Part shown: positions 10,252-23,461 of the stretch, one piece after another
Layout: each line of letters starts with the position of its first letter
Position numbering within the stretch: position 1 is the first letter of the stretch
NCBI GenBank assembly: GCA_907163375.1
Contig: CAJQUW010014767.1
Span: forward strand, 120,215-184,214
DNA: 64,000 bases
Reading direction: 5' to 3'
Origin: Prostheceraeus crozeri
Lineage: Eukaryota > Platyhelminthes > Polycladida > Euryleptidae
The notes under the pieces: model-generated
What the model was told of the DNA's origin: nothing
Databases searched by the model: none
The model's input: only the letters and a program-made list of their open reading frames with translations
Program-made: the position numbers and the translations under genes

Positions 10252-13200
10252 CAGGGGCGTAAATAAGGTAGTGTGTGAGGGGGGGGTGGTAGAAAACTTT
10301 TTTTCCGACGAAAGATCGAAAATTCACTGACTTTCAGGAGAGATTATTTCGATAAAATGAATGAACATCGAATGATTTTTTGAAATGTGAAATTAGTTTA
10401 AAGGTGTTATCATGGCGTGAATAATAAGGGGGCAATATTGAGTTTGAAATACCACACTATCTCTTTGAAATACTGTTAACATTCTACTTGATTCGTCTAT
10501 CACATAGAGATCCAACGAATTAATTTAGATAGGCTATTATGATGAAGGAAAAACAAACATACGCACGCAATTCAATCAAATGTTAATATTTCGGGGTTTC
10601 TGAGACCAGGAAGTCAACAGATCATCAATATTGAGGTTGTCAGTCAGATCTTTCTCAATTGAAATGGCCAGAAGATGCTCTAATCTGTCATCAGACATGG
10701 TTGAGCGCACTAATGTCTTCACAAGCTTTAATTTTGAGAAGGCTCTCTCATCTGAGGCAACGGTCACGGCTGCAGTCAGTGCGAAGCGAAACAATCTGTT
10801 TGTGAGGGGATAAATCCGTTTGCGAGTAAAGCACTCCTTGGCAATTTCGGATAGCGATTTGTTCGATGAATTGAATCCCTAAAAATATAAATGATATTGC
10901 TAATCAAGAAAATGCATATTTAGCAAAATAAACTCACCGCATGTTTTAAGAATGAAATGAATGTGGACAGCTCTGCTTGATATGCATCAGGATGGGTTTC
11001 GTTAGCAATTGGGGGCATGAGGCGAATGAAATTGTTGATATCATCAATTTTGGGATCTGTAGAAATGGAGGCCGTTGGTGGGAGAAGGGTGTATAATGGT
11101 TTGATGACAGACAAATGGCGGGTCAGAATATCTCCATAGCTGTTGATTTGGACATCTAGCAATAGCAGGAATTCTCGCCGGTAGAACGAATGAATCGTCT
11201 CATGAAGGGTGTTTTCCGGATTCTCATCCAACCGTTTGGACGGTTTGCAGTATCGATGAAATCTGAAATAGTCCGATTATATATTTGATAGCCGTAAATA
11301 TTTCTAACATTTTGCAGTTTGGATATAGCTTAAGAATATAATTTTCTACTTTATTAGAAATCTTGATTAAAGAGTTCATATGCAGCCTTATGCTGAAATT
11401 CTGCTTGTGCGGTAGGATTTTTATCTGAGTGTTTCATGATCTCACCTTTTGAAATGTGAATCAATGTCATCATCAAGGAATTGTGATGCAAACTTGATTC
11501 CAGCATCAATCTGGTCATTCATGGCTTGTTCATCACTTTTGATACGTTTCAGTCCTTCGACCGTTGCTTTTATCAGCTCGACAACATCGATTGCATTTAG
11601 TTCTTCTTTTTGTAGCTGATCTGTCATACATTTGGTCTTGTACATAATATTCTTCATGAACATCATTGATTGGATAAAGTCCAGGTTTATGATCTTCTTG
11701 AGCAATTCTTTTGAGGAAGAATTATGAGGATTGGGAAAGTCCTTAAGAGCCTGGATTATCACACCGACTGATTTCCAAACTGTAGTGATCGACTCAGCTC
11801 GACTGCTCCAGCGAGTTTTTGATAAGTTCCTCAGTTTGAGAGGGTTGTCAATTTGCTCTAACTCTATTTTCTCTTCAAGTATAGCCATTCTTTTAGTGCT
11901 GTCAGTGAAGAATACATACAGAGATTCTAATACCTTATAGAATGACGAAATGATACTGCTTGCATCACAGCTATGTTCTACTACAGTATTGGAGCGATGT
12001 GCAAGGCATGGGACGTACGGAATCTGTCTACCTAGCAATTCTCCCATTTTTTGCTGTGCTCCTTTAGATTTGCCAGACATAGACGATGTGAAGTCATATG
12101 ACTGAAAACATAAATTTTCAGAGCTTATACCACGACTGGAATATACTTCCAAAATTTCACTAGCGGTTCCAGCACCAGTTTTGTCTTCAGCTACCCGCAA
12201 ACCTGTCAATCTTTCTTTGATAATCCCATCCGAGTCGATATAGTGCGTAGTGACCGCCAACCTGTCCTTGTGAGAAACGTCAGGAGTGTGGTCGGCTATG
12301 GTCGAAAACATACCTGCTTCTTCTATCTCATCGGATATCTTTTTAAAGACCGCTGTTCCGACTAGCTCTATGAACTCATTTTGAGCGCGTGGACTGATGT
12401 AGGTGACATGATATGGTCGCATCCTACTGCTTGACAGCCACTCTCATGATTGGGCAATGACGAGATATGAGTTTCGTAATTTGTACGAAATTTCCATCAT
12501 CATCATTTCCCGACCCCCTGAATGCAATACCCTGTCTCGCCAATGTAATCGTGACATCCAGCAGGATTTTGATGACAGTTTGGTTGTTTAATCTGTCCTC
12601 TTCCATTTGAAGCTGGTGTGCTCTAAGAGTCTTATCTAGCAACACTTCCACATTGTTGCTTTTGCTCAAAAAATGAGCATAGCTTTCAATGGCATTTCTA
12701 TGATACGTGGATGAGAAATGAGACGCTAGTTTCCACGGATTGTCTTTTCCTCGACTTTTCATCTTATCCCATGACGAAATGCCAGTGTCAAACCACGCTC
12801 TATGCATGACCACGACCTTCATTACTATCTGGTTGAGGGAACAGAGAACAGACGAAACAAAAAGCCTTATCTTTTGCCACACTACACGTATATTCAAGAT
12901 GTGGGTAGGATTCATACCATCTAGGACTGAAGCTGTTCTGTTTTGATGTTGGTATGGATGGACTCTTCGGATATGAGCCCAGTTTAGGTTGACAGGGACC
13001 CAAATTGATGAGAAATTGGCGTGCCGCATCAGTGCGGATAATACCACGATTACCAGGATCATGATCCGGTTTCGACGGAAGTAATCTCAACAACTACTGG
13101 CAGTTTACTGTTCTCTAACTCACTTAGCTGCCGAGTTGCAATTTTACTCAGTTTCGTTACAGAGTCGCTTAAGCTTTCTGCCAAAGAATTGATACTAATT

Positions 13201-14533
13201 AAGATGCGTTCAGGGTTAGGAACATCGTCTTGCTTTATCTTATTAAGCAACTGCTCGCATTCTGACAGATGCCTTACAACTGCACTAATATGTGCTGCCG
13301 ATTCAAGCCAAGAAAGCTTGCTACTCGCTTCATTTTGAACATGGGCATCACAATCAATATCCATAACTTTCTCTGCAGATTTAGGAGAATCATTTTCTGA
13401 TAGTGCTATAGACTGTGTATTAGCTTCATTTGCAATTTCCTGTACTGCAGTGGTTGCCGGTATGTGATCTTCACTGGTACTGAAGATTGAAGAAGTTCGC
13501 TTTTGAGATTTGAAAAACGGATTTTCTGGAGCTCCAACTGTTTTGAAAGGTATTCCTCTTCTGGAGTCTACACGGTCTTTATGGTATTTGAGATTATGCT
13601 GAATTTTGTAATCACTATCAAAAATTTGATCGCATCCAGGAACTAAGCATTGCAATTTGCACCTTTTGGGCTTTTTGGTCGACATCAAAATGCTAAAAAA
13701 TGAAAGAAAAGTTACATGTATTCAAAATTCAGTCTTACAATTTATGATAAGACAATAAGTGTCGGTGATGTTACAGCAATTGTTACTTCCGTAGCTTCTA
13801 TAATTCAGTGCTTCATTTTCTAAAAAATATTTTCTTTCATCAATTATGAAGTAGTGGAAATGTGTACATAATGATACACTTAAGCGCCATCGTCTCTCAT
13901 AACAACAAATTAACGGGTTATTTCTGACGAATGCAACAGGCGCATTCTAAGGATCATTGGCCTTGGATAATTTTTTCTTGTCTTTAAGTACATTTTAGCT
14001 CGAAAATTTTATACCTAAAACGTTATAGTCGATGTATGATCGATGATTTTTTAGGCCTATATGACTTATGTTTATACAAATCTGAGCTTTGTGAAGAATT
14101 GAAAGTAGGCTTTTCCATTCAGTCTTTGCTCTTTTCAGCTAGTTTCTTGACTTTCAAGCTCTTCCGCTTTGTGTATAGCGTGCTCTATGCTCTCATCCTC
14201 AAATACAATCATTGCAATGTTAAATGTGGTAACATAGACGTGAACTGGTTTCAAAATTGATTTTTCAAATTAATGATTTCAAAACTGATTTCGGATTTGA
14301 CATTCTTGCAGGGAGCATCAAAGTGTGTGCATTATAAGCTTAGTGTGTCTTCGAAAGTGTATTTCTGAATAACTATTTCAACAAATTTAATCCTACCTTG
14401 AAAAATGACGTTAATCCTACAAATGAAAATGACGTTATACCGATGAATTTAAGGCATAATTTTCGACAATTACCAATTTTCCGACAGAAAATAGCCGAGA
14501 GGGGGTGTCACCCCCCCTCAACTTACGCCCCTG
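10252..14533 (-). mobile_element. hAT transposon, nearly complete (Tip100/ZMYM1-like)
   Basis: The 4.28-kb element is flanked on both sides by the identical 8-bp duplication TGTACAAT (10244-10251 and 14534-14541). Both termini start CAGGGGCGTAA followed by a G-rich tract, a usual hAT layout. The transposase gene reads on the minus strand (13685 to 10576) and has two short introns. About 850 bp lies between the start codon and the right end and should hold the promoter; I see no further open exon there. The exact target duplication suggests a fairly recent insertion, although the gene carries frameshifts. The terminus and coding pattern fit the animal hAT lineage from which ZMYM-type host genes are thought to derive. 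Confidence 0.95.
10576..13685 (-). pseudogene. hAT transposase gene, intron-bearing, frameshifted
   Basis: hAT transposases cut and paste DNA in the nucleus. From ATG 13685 the product has an N-terminal C2H2-like finger (CLVPGCDQIF then H-x4-H), a long acidic linker, a TTF-type zinc-finger region (HLEYTCSVAKDKAFCFVC), then the RNaseH-like core with IADHTPDVS (first D), YDFTSSMSGK (second D) and VPCLAHRSN (CxxH). It ends with the dimerisation segment SDERAFSKLKLVKTLVRST. Intron 1 is 11445-11263 (AAAAG|GTGAGA to TTTCAG|ATTTC, phase 2). Intron 2 is 10937-10879 (GCG|GTGAGT to TTTTTAG|GGATTC, phase 0). Both splices restore family-consistent sequence. Three frame changes interrupt exon 1, near 13070, 12810 and 12445. 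Each lies where the expected protein continues in a neighbouring frame, so I infer small indels rather than introns. Confidence 0.9.
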
Positions 14534-14909
14534 TGTACAATTGACGTGTGCAAGGGAAATGATTTTCAGATCGGAATCAGCCCTTTGTATATTACCTAGC
14601 AAACAAGCGTGTAACAATGAAATCATTAGTCTTCATGTCCTTGTGCAAGTGCATGTATAAACACGTCCAACTTGATTCGAAATGACTACAGTGGGCAGCG
14701 AAAATCGCAAAGAAAGGAACACAAGTCTCATCAATACGAAACAGTTCTCGTATGAAGACAGTTCTCTCAAAACATTCAGTTTTTGGAAGTTGATTTTTGA
14801 CAATGTGAGACCTCAAGTCCACCCCATCGGAAATTTTTTGATTAGTTGCCGAATCAGGCATTGCAATTCAGCCACTAAATTTTTGCATTCAACATGTTAT
14901 AGCTTATAG

Positions 14910-16194
14910 CAGTTGTTCTTAACCTGGGTTCGATGAGTCAATTTCAGGGGTTCGGAGGCCTACCGGGTAGTTCTCCCCATAAAAATATAAATAAGTAACC
15001 AGAAGCGACAAACCACCCAGGCGTCGTTTCTAGTCCTTACATATTCAGTGTTGGCAAAGAAAAAGTGGCACTTGAGAATTATGGAATCTGTGTGCGCTAT
15101 TTCTTCCCGAAGATTAGATCATCTTGCTTGCCGTCCTTGGTGCTATTATCTCTGAAATTTTCAGTGAAATATGCCCATCATTCTTGTCTTATACAGATCT
15201 TATATAAATCATAGCGTACCATCTCATTGCTAAGAAAGCCCTCGAGATACTCATACCGTTTGTTACAACATATCTTTTCGAGCAGCCCTTTTCGATGATG
15301 GTAGATGTAAAAACGAAAAAAAGGAACATGCTACTTTGACTACATCAATGATATGAGTGGCACTTGCCAAGGTGAAGCTTCGCATTTCTGAAATCGTCTC
15401 TAAACGGCAGCAGCAACAGTCACATTGATTTGCAGTAAATATTGATTTTGCTTTTGTTTTTTATGTGGCGGCCATTTTGCATTTAATTGACCATGAGATG
15501 GTTGAATTGGCTTGTAAATAGTCTCAATAGATTGCTCGACCCTGATAACCTGGAATAGACTCCGTTATCACGATGCCATGGTACTTTTGTAACCAAAAGC
15601 ATCAAACTAGCACAAAAATGAATATTTCTTGAATTTTGGTGGCCATATTGGGGGCCATTTTGCATTTAATTGACTATGAGATGGTTGAATTGGCTTGCAC
15701 ATAGTCTCAATAGATTCCTTGACCCTGTTAACCTCGGATTAGACTCAATTATCGCTATGCTTTGTGACTTCTATGCTCTGTTATTATGACAGCAATGACG
15801 TGGCGGCCATCTTGGACGCCATTTTGATTTTAGGGGTCAAGGTCCTCGATCTGGAATGTCTACCCAAGTTTTTTTATCATCCTAGGGGTCATTTACAAGA
15901 ATCAAGAGTCAAAATGCGGGGACACATTTTTGCACACTCAACCCCCCCTCAGCCCCAGGACTATTGGTGAAATTCATTTTTGCTGGCTTCATTCTTTGAA
16001 CACAGTGATTTTGTGTGCAAGTGATGCATGATGCAGTTTGTGCACTAATACAGCATATAGTAATTATAGTTAAATAAATATATTTTGAATTTGAAGAAAA
16101 AAAGTACATTTAATTTTCCAACTACGAAGGGTTCAATGAATACATGTATGGAACTTGTTGGGTTCAGTACCGCCAACAAGTTTAGGAACCACTG
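14910..16194. mobile_element. non-autonomous hAT element
   Basis: The left end starts CAGTTGTTCTTAACCTGGG. The right end read backwards starts CAGTGGTTCCTAAACTTG. Both fit the CAGTGGTTCTYAAMCT terminus of Charlie-like hAT elements. The 8-bp flanks are GCTTATAG (14902-14909) and GCTTAGAG (16195-16202), a 7/8 match. No transposase-like frame lies inside. The interior holds a ~183-bp tandem duplication. Its termini differ from the neighbouring autonomous hAT, so that element is unlikely to have moved it. Confidence 0.85.
15467..15830. repeat. ~183-bp tandem duplication inside the hAT element
   Basis: Two copies of a ~183-bp unit begin at GGCCATTTTGCATTTAATTG (first GGCC at 15470 and 15653). They continue through GAGATGGTTGAATTGGCTTG and TAGTCTCAATAGATT with scattered substitutions. 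A third, short GGCGGCCAT...GCCATTTTG fragment follows at about 15802-15826. Confidence 0.85.
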
Positions 16195-16202
16195 GCTTAG
16201 AG

Positions 16203-19200
16203 AATATTCAAATTTCGAACTCTGCTTTCAGTATTTGAAGCTAAGAAATGAAGCATTCATTAATTTGAATTCATGAATCAAGTTACGCCAAAGTAAAGCC
16301 ATGGAAAACAATTGCGAGAAATATGTTTACATAGAGCTTATCGGTTCGTGGGTGAACACGGCACTTTGAAGTATTACTATGTCTAAAATGCTGATGCAAC
16401 AAAACCATCACTGCATAACTATTCCTAACTTTTGCTAGCTTTTATCCATGTCAAGAAATGTGGTAGCCAGATAGATATAAGCTAGTGGGTGCTTGGTTGT
16501 ATCTTTCACCGCATGCTGTGTGTCGATACCGTTACCATTGTGCCGAAGTAGCTAATTCACTAAATTTGCCAAAAAGTAATGACTCAAGAAGCTGAAAGAA
16601 TTCAAATTGTCGATCTTTTGGCAATATTCATTTTTGTTGTAGCATACAAAAGTTCTGTTTTGGATGATCTACACGTGCCTCCCGACGTTAGTCACACACA
16701 GAGACTAAATTTCACCGCCGCTCATCCCAGCAGATAGCCATTCCTTCATGCGAGAGAATAATGTTCATATTGAAGAAGAAAATTAGAGAACTGAGGCCTT
16801 CAACAATTAGGCCTATTTCGTATGATGCCTAATCACAACTGCAAGAAGACGCATTCAAACCAAATCATTTGGACACGCAGGTACTCATTTAAAAATGGCT
16901 TTTCCCTTTGTAGAAGATGAGTCATCATCAAGACTATAGTGCGATCCCATAACGCGAGAGTTACATGTATACATGTAGGTTATTGACGGCCTAAAAGGAG
17001 AATTTTCTATTTGGCTCCCCACAAGTGCCCCATTAAGTACTATATGTAAACAGCTAAGTGTATTGAAATAGTAGGCCTACTCTACAAAGCTAGGGAATAT
17101 TTGAATGATGGTCATAAGGATTCATTGTGGTTATGGATCCAACTTACTTGAGTAGGCCTACTGATCTAAAGATTGCATGTTTTTTCAACAATCAATCGTA
17201 GTCCTCATATATGTGTTAATTATTACACATGCAGCAAAAAATGCCGCTCATACTATATCATCATGACTGCGTTGGGAGTGGATCATGATGGTTGACCGAT
17301 GGTTGAAGTTGGAAACTGAGCAAGCAACTGACTTGTAATGGACTTCGTGCAAGTCTTTAAAAAAACAAATCACCGTGCACCTTGTGATCCAAATACTTTT
17401 TTCATCCGAAATGCGTCGATCACTTGTGGACACAGTCTTAAACTTTACAGACAGTCGTGTAATCGCAACACGCGGCTTAATATTTTCTCCTAACGAATTT
17501 TGGATTACTCGAACGCACTTCCTGTAGCCTACAGTAGAAATCACTGTCTCAATCTCATTGAAAGCATTTTGGCGTAATCTGTCAAATTTCCTTTAGTCGC
17601 CTGTCATCATCCTACCTTGTTGCTCTGTTGCACTTATTGATGCATTTTAATAAGTGAACATATAATGAACTATCATCCGTTCCATTCCACATAGCCTGCT
17701 GCAGCAAAATGAGTAGATTATCATTCTAAGTGGAACAAAATGGGCATTTTCTTCGTTCAAGAAATGTGGCGGTGTTCATTTTGGGGCTAGAAAAGGTAAT
17801 GGTCATGTAGTGTGCCAGTATAATTACCAACAGAACTTCATGAAACGATACGAGTACATGATGTGTTCGGAGTCGTGACACAGAAAATGTTGGGCACCTG
17901 CCGACTTTCAGTGGATGCTTCGGCTAAAATCTGCTGCCTTGAAAACTAAAAGCCGCCATTAGTTTCTGAGAGATATAATTGCACATGCACTATATATTAC
18001 ACACACATTGAAAATGATGAGAATTGTCGAAATGAGGAACAATCAAAGCAGCAAGAAAAAAGATTGACAATTGTTACCTGCAATTGTTATCATAGGCTTA
18101 TTCAAGAAACGTGCAAACATGGATTGCAGATTTTGTCAGCAAGTGACATGCAAGCATCTTCATGAATGCTCTTTGAAGCAAATTCGTTTGTCTAGGTTAT
18201 GATCAGTAGGCTACTCTTCCATCATTTGTTGTAACATGATCCAGTTGCATTAAAACAAAAAAAACTGTAAATTTTGGCCTACATGCAAGTTTTGAAATAA
18301 ATTGAATTCTTCAAAGGAATCAATCTTATTATGACAAGAAAGCTGTCGCATATAGAAGCGAAATTGACATTAGATTAGAAATACTAACAAAAATTATGAA
18401 GCTATTCGGATAAATCCGTGAAAGTTACCCACATGCAGGAATTATTTTTTCCATGGTGGGCCTAAATTCCACCATAATCAACTATAATAGAACAATCTTG
18501 ACTCAGTGGATTCATTTTAAAGCTTCATAATTTGTTTCAGCTACATGGTGAGGCTACTCATTGCATGCCTTAATCATGATATCATTGAAAGCATCTGGAC
18601 CGCAATTTGCAATTTGCACCCGTCTAGCTATGTATGAAGTCAAACACCGACGAGCTGGTATAGTACCTTATAATCCTGTCTTTTATGGAATAATTCAGAT
18701 ATATCTTCCTAGCAGCAATTTTCTCAATTTATTTAGACTGCAGTAGTTCACAATAAGTTATTCCCTACGAATTATATGGTGAAGGTTCAATAACGCATCA
18801 TATACTGTACACCTTTAGTACTCAATATCAAAAATTAAAAAATTTCATTGCTTCTCCCGATGTGAGATGACTAAGCAAAAGTGACTCTCATGCTTAAAGA
18901 ATGTAATAGGCCTACATAATTTTACCTAAACCCACTAATGCCCAATGCATGGTCAATGTATTCTTTTGGAACATTTCGACCCGAAGTTTGCGGAAACAAT
19001 TAGTAGCAACCAAAAAAAGGAGAGATTCTCATATTGCTCTCAACATCAGACCATGCGCACAACGCCCACCAATTGCGTTTTCAAAAGCTCATCTGAAAAA
19101 AACTTGTTTGTTTGTAAAATTTGCTCAGGCATCAATTGGGGTTGGCAAAAACATAATTTCTGCAGTCGACATCTGCCAATATTCTCATAAAAGAGAATAT

Positions 19201-22200
19201 ATGTAGATAATTTAAAATACAAGAACTTAAGCTAAACAATTAAGTCGGCCTACGTAGACTTAGGCAATTGACAGTAGACGCTGTTGCAATTAATGCGGGT
19301 AGTCTACATGCTTATTGCGACCGATTTCAAAATCATCGCAACTTGATTGTATCAGAAATGCTGAGAAACAATAGAATATTGAAGCAGTATTTATGAATGA
19401 ATGTTGCTGCCTAGTTATCATTTGACTGACGAGACTTCTATACTATAAGTTCATACTATACCTGACGTAGTCAATATGCACGGCTCTATCAGTGTAGCAT
19501 TTGATTTTCGCTATCTCATTAGATTGATAAGATCGATGTAATCCTGTACCTTATCATGTTGGTCGGTTAACAAGACACTGTATATCACAAATTCTGCAGC
19601 ATGATACATAAGTCACTGTATTTACAGGTTGTATTAAGTGCATTATCAATCTCTTTGACGAGAACTTCTTGAAGGTCTACTATGCTTGTATATTTTGTCA
19701 CCATGCTCTGAATCTTTGTCTGATTTCTCTTTTCGCCATGTATTCACCTCATCACTTTGAGTAGGGCAGAGTGCGACAGTTGAACAGCCAACTGATTAGT
19801 ACTCTTTTTAGTATTACTAGAAATTAAGCAAAGTTCTGGTGTTGCCTCCGCGCTGTTCCTGTCACATCACATTGTTGTTAGTGAACTGTCTCAACTGTCT
19901 TCGGAGCTATTAAACATACCAACATTCGCATGCTCGTTCAATAGTCCAATTCATAGTCCAATTTCACTATTTCTACTCAATGCTGCAGGACCAAAAAATA
20001 GAGAAATAGAAAAAAATAAAGATATAGAGGATCTCAACTGAATCAAAACCTAATTAAATACGGTTACTACTGTACATTGTACTGCTCATAAAAAGTAAAG
20101 TTAAATTCTATGACTCACCATTTAGAGTTGTGATGATAAGAATGCCATAATAACAAGTGGCATTGATGCAAATATGATATATCATTAATAGATAGCAGAC
20201 AATCTCTTTATCACAAACTACGACCCTATTTCAAATTCTCACAATCAGAAAAACTGCGAAATCTCAAATCGATGAAAGTTTGGCGTATTGAATTATTCTT
20301 TAGTCATCAAAAGAAGTTATCAAATTTTGAGTCAGGACATTCTGCTGCAACACATAATAGCAAAATGAGAGAACTTTAATAGATATTTGCCTTAAATTAA
20401 TCTCGTTGAGCATGTTCCCTACGTTACTGTTTTATCGCTCTGATAACTGATAACCGGCTCCCACACAACGTGAAACATTTAGCGACGAGCTTGAAGGTCG
20501 CAATACGAAAGATATCCCAAATGTAGGCGATCTTACATCGCAGCACACCCTTTGTATGACAGAAGAGCACTAAAAAGATTACCAAACATTTTAATCAAAT
20601 GTTCATTTGACATTTTAGATCGGATCAAATGCCTATTCCACCCCATGAATGTAAGCATTATGCATTTTCATCAATTAAATGTATGGCCACTGATACGTTA
20701 GTGTAAATCACAATAATTTTGATAACTGAAATACTAGCATCATCTGTCACGATAAATTTATCACAATTTGAAATATACTAGTTTCCTTTCAGAGAATTCA
20801 TTCATTATCGCATGATGAATGTATGAAGATTCAAATGACATTGGAATGTGCGACATGTTCCTTATCATGAATCATTCCGATTAGACAGTGCAAGTCAGTA
20901 GGAATGCTCGGACATGCAGGTTGGCGCTTGCCATTGTTATCTGCAATGCTTCCTTTGATAACATGTCTTGAAACAAGAATTGTTGTGTGATTTCTTTATC
21001 TTGAAATTAGAGTTACTAAAATAGGATGTTGGTTCGTCTCAAATGTAGGTACATGTAAATATACTAAATATTTAGGTTAGAATTATGTGAAGGGCATTCC
21101 TATACCCGAATGAAGAATTTTCTCACAATAAAGTCTCCGACGAAGCTGAAACCATTGTTGGTACTTGCGTTTGATCCCAAACAGCCTAAGAGATTTCAAT
21201 CACTGCGAAATTTCTCTCGGGAGAGTTTCTTAGTTGACAAAATATTCAAAGTTGAAAGGATGAGTCACTGTTGATTTCTCAGAAAATTTCCAGAGATATG
21301 ATATTTTGATGTTTGAAAGCAATTTTCATGAAAAATCGTGAGCTTGTCATATTGATTGGGCCTGAAGAAACTCTCTCTTTGTGCAACATTTTTTTGCTTT
21401 TTGGCATTTTTTCACTATCATATTCATACACGCATTCATTATTGTATTACATGCAGCTTTTATTATTATGTGGTGAATGAAGGATCTACATCTTTTATGT
21501 ACATGCATTTCGAATTGTAGGCGCAAGCCTATTATTGCATGCACACATATTTGACACCATGTTGACTGAGACAATGTCAGACCACAAAAAAGACACCTAA
21601 AATATTTAAAAGTCCATGTGAATCAATCTTTTAGAGAGTGTTCACAACATCTTATTTAGAGTATCAAAAGTCAAACGTGTCAAATGCACTTTTGCTGAAT
21701 AATGAATGATTTTGAGGCCGAAGGGTATTATTCATCATGCTATATGATCTTTCAGTGTCAGAAGATGTTTTAAAACGATGAATAAAACATTTGCCATTGA
21801 GCATAGATTCGGCATTTTCCCTTTGCCGATGAGCCAAAACTCAGTAAGTATGCGAGTGTTTGGTTTCTTGACAATTCCAGGTAAATTGCCTTTACACTCG
21901 GAACTTCACGGATTATTTTCAGATGCACTTCAGTGATACATAAAAAATTGCTCATTTCGTGCAGAAGCTTTAGGCTTATTTGAAATGGATTGAACAATCT
22001 AACTGAATCACAAGGCCCCTAGCATTGCCTGGAATTAGGAACTTTGACAGCTAGTATGAAAATAAATTAAGTTGCAATTAAGTATTGAATGTAAGTAGCA
22101 TCAGAAAAAAGCGACTTGAAAAAGGATGAATTGGCTAAGCTAGATTTCATGGGCGTTGCCAATTGTCAAAGGTAAACATCCACGATGTAACTTCTTAGTA

Positions 22201-23461
22201 GTATCTGCAGCTTGCTATTGCAATTCATTTAGCATTTTAGCAGTGCACTGCAGTGATTGATTTTGAAATTAGCACATTTTTACACCATTGTGTTGGGATA
22301 AGCTCCATTGTTGTAAGGCCACTTGCGATTTTTTGGGATGAGGTAAGATAAAGAAAGAGGACCGAAGCATCAATGTTGGCTTACAAGATTGGTAATATAT
22401 ACGAATGGCACTAAAAACTGGGATCAATAGGATAGTATAGCAAGATCAATAATGATGAGATCTGTCTATTATGTCTAGTGAGATATTGAATTTGTTCTTA
22501 CCTAATTGAGTTTTACTTCATTATACTGTATAGCAGCGCTTCGGAGTCGGATACGTGGTAGCAGGCTAGAGCCGACAAAAATACCACATACCACATGAAG
22601 TGTTACATGCATTTGACTTCAGTCACTGCGAGAAAAGTGATATTTGACAGTGTAGCTGAAACGAATACAAGTGTGTCATCGAATGTAATCATTAAAGACC
22701 TCCCGAAACCTGATGACCTTCATCTCCTCTTAATAGATGACCTACTGCGAATCGTTTATCAGTATTTGAAAGGCGATCGCAGACTTCCTCAAGATTATGT
22801 TTCAGACGAAAACACAACTGTGGGGCGAAAGGCACTTGGCGAATGCTATGCACGAATTTTCGCCTCAACATTAGTGTACTTGTTAATCTAGTGCTTTATT
22901 GGTTCTTGATATTTTTCCCCTTGAAATGCATGGTTGTTTAATAACTGCCGCACTTTCAATAAAAAGTACTAGTACTTAGAGGAAGTATGAAAATGCTTCT
23001 GAAGAAGCTACTTTTAACATAAAAAGTATTTTAGTTCAATTTGAAAATTTCTAATGGGTTCACTTGATTGATCAATACAGAATACTTGACTCGTCCGACC
23101 GGCAGCACGAGTTACTGCAGGGAACAAAGCTGGAGCGTGGTCTTTTGGAGATACAATACACCTTATCAATGGCTGCTACGAATTTGTGCGTCTGCTGAGT
23201 TCTGCGAATAAATACACATGTAAATCCAAGTGGATGCGGATTGGAGTCCTTTAAACCCCTTTTATCTGTTTTTAATTGATAATGGATAATTGATGATACC
23301 TTCGCACTTAATCAGAGAAAACACAGACAAATGACATTTTATCGAAACCTTCAGTCTGCTTCCGATTGGATTTATATGTGCTTCCTTTGATCTTGTCTGA
23401 CGAGAAGAGGTACCAGGTAGACCTCTACAGATGTGCAGTTTCGTAGTAACTATGGGGCAAT
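16203..23461. other. 7.2 kb with no recognisable gene
   Basis: There is no exon, RNA gene or element I can support apart from the doubtful frame at 22595-22891. Open frames stay under 100 codons and have no known motif. The stretch is AT-rich and carries four of the window's TAGGCCTA palindromes (16808, 17072, 17153, 18907). It could be intergenic or a long intron. Confidence 0.5.
22595..22891 (+). other. unrecognised 98-codon open frame
   Basis: An ATG-initiated frame encodes a mildly acidic peptide with the segment LPKPDDLHLLLIDDLLRIVY. It has no signal peptide, no recognised domain and no evident promoter or polyadenylation context. It may be a fragment of an old element or a chance open frame. 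I would not rely on it as a gene. Confidence 0.15.
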
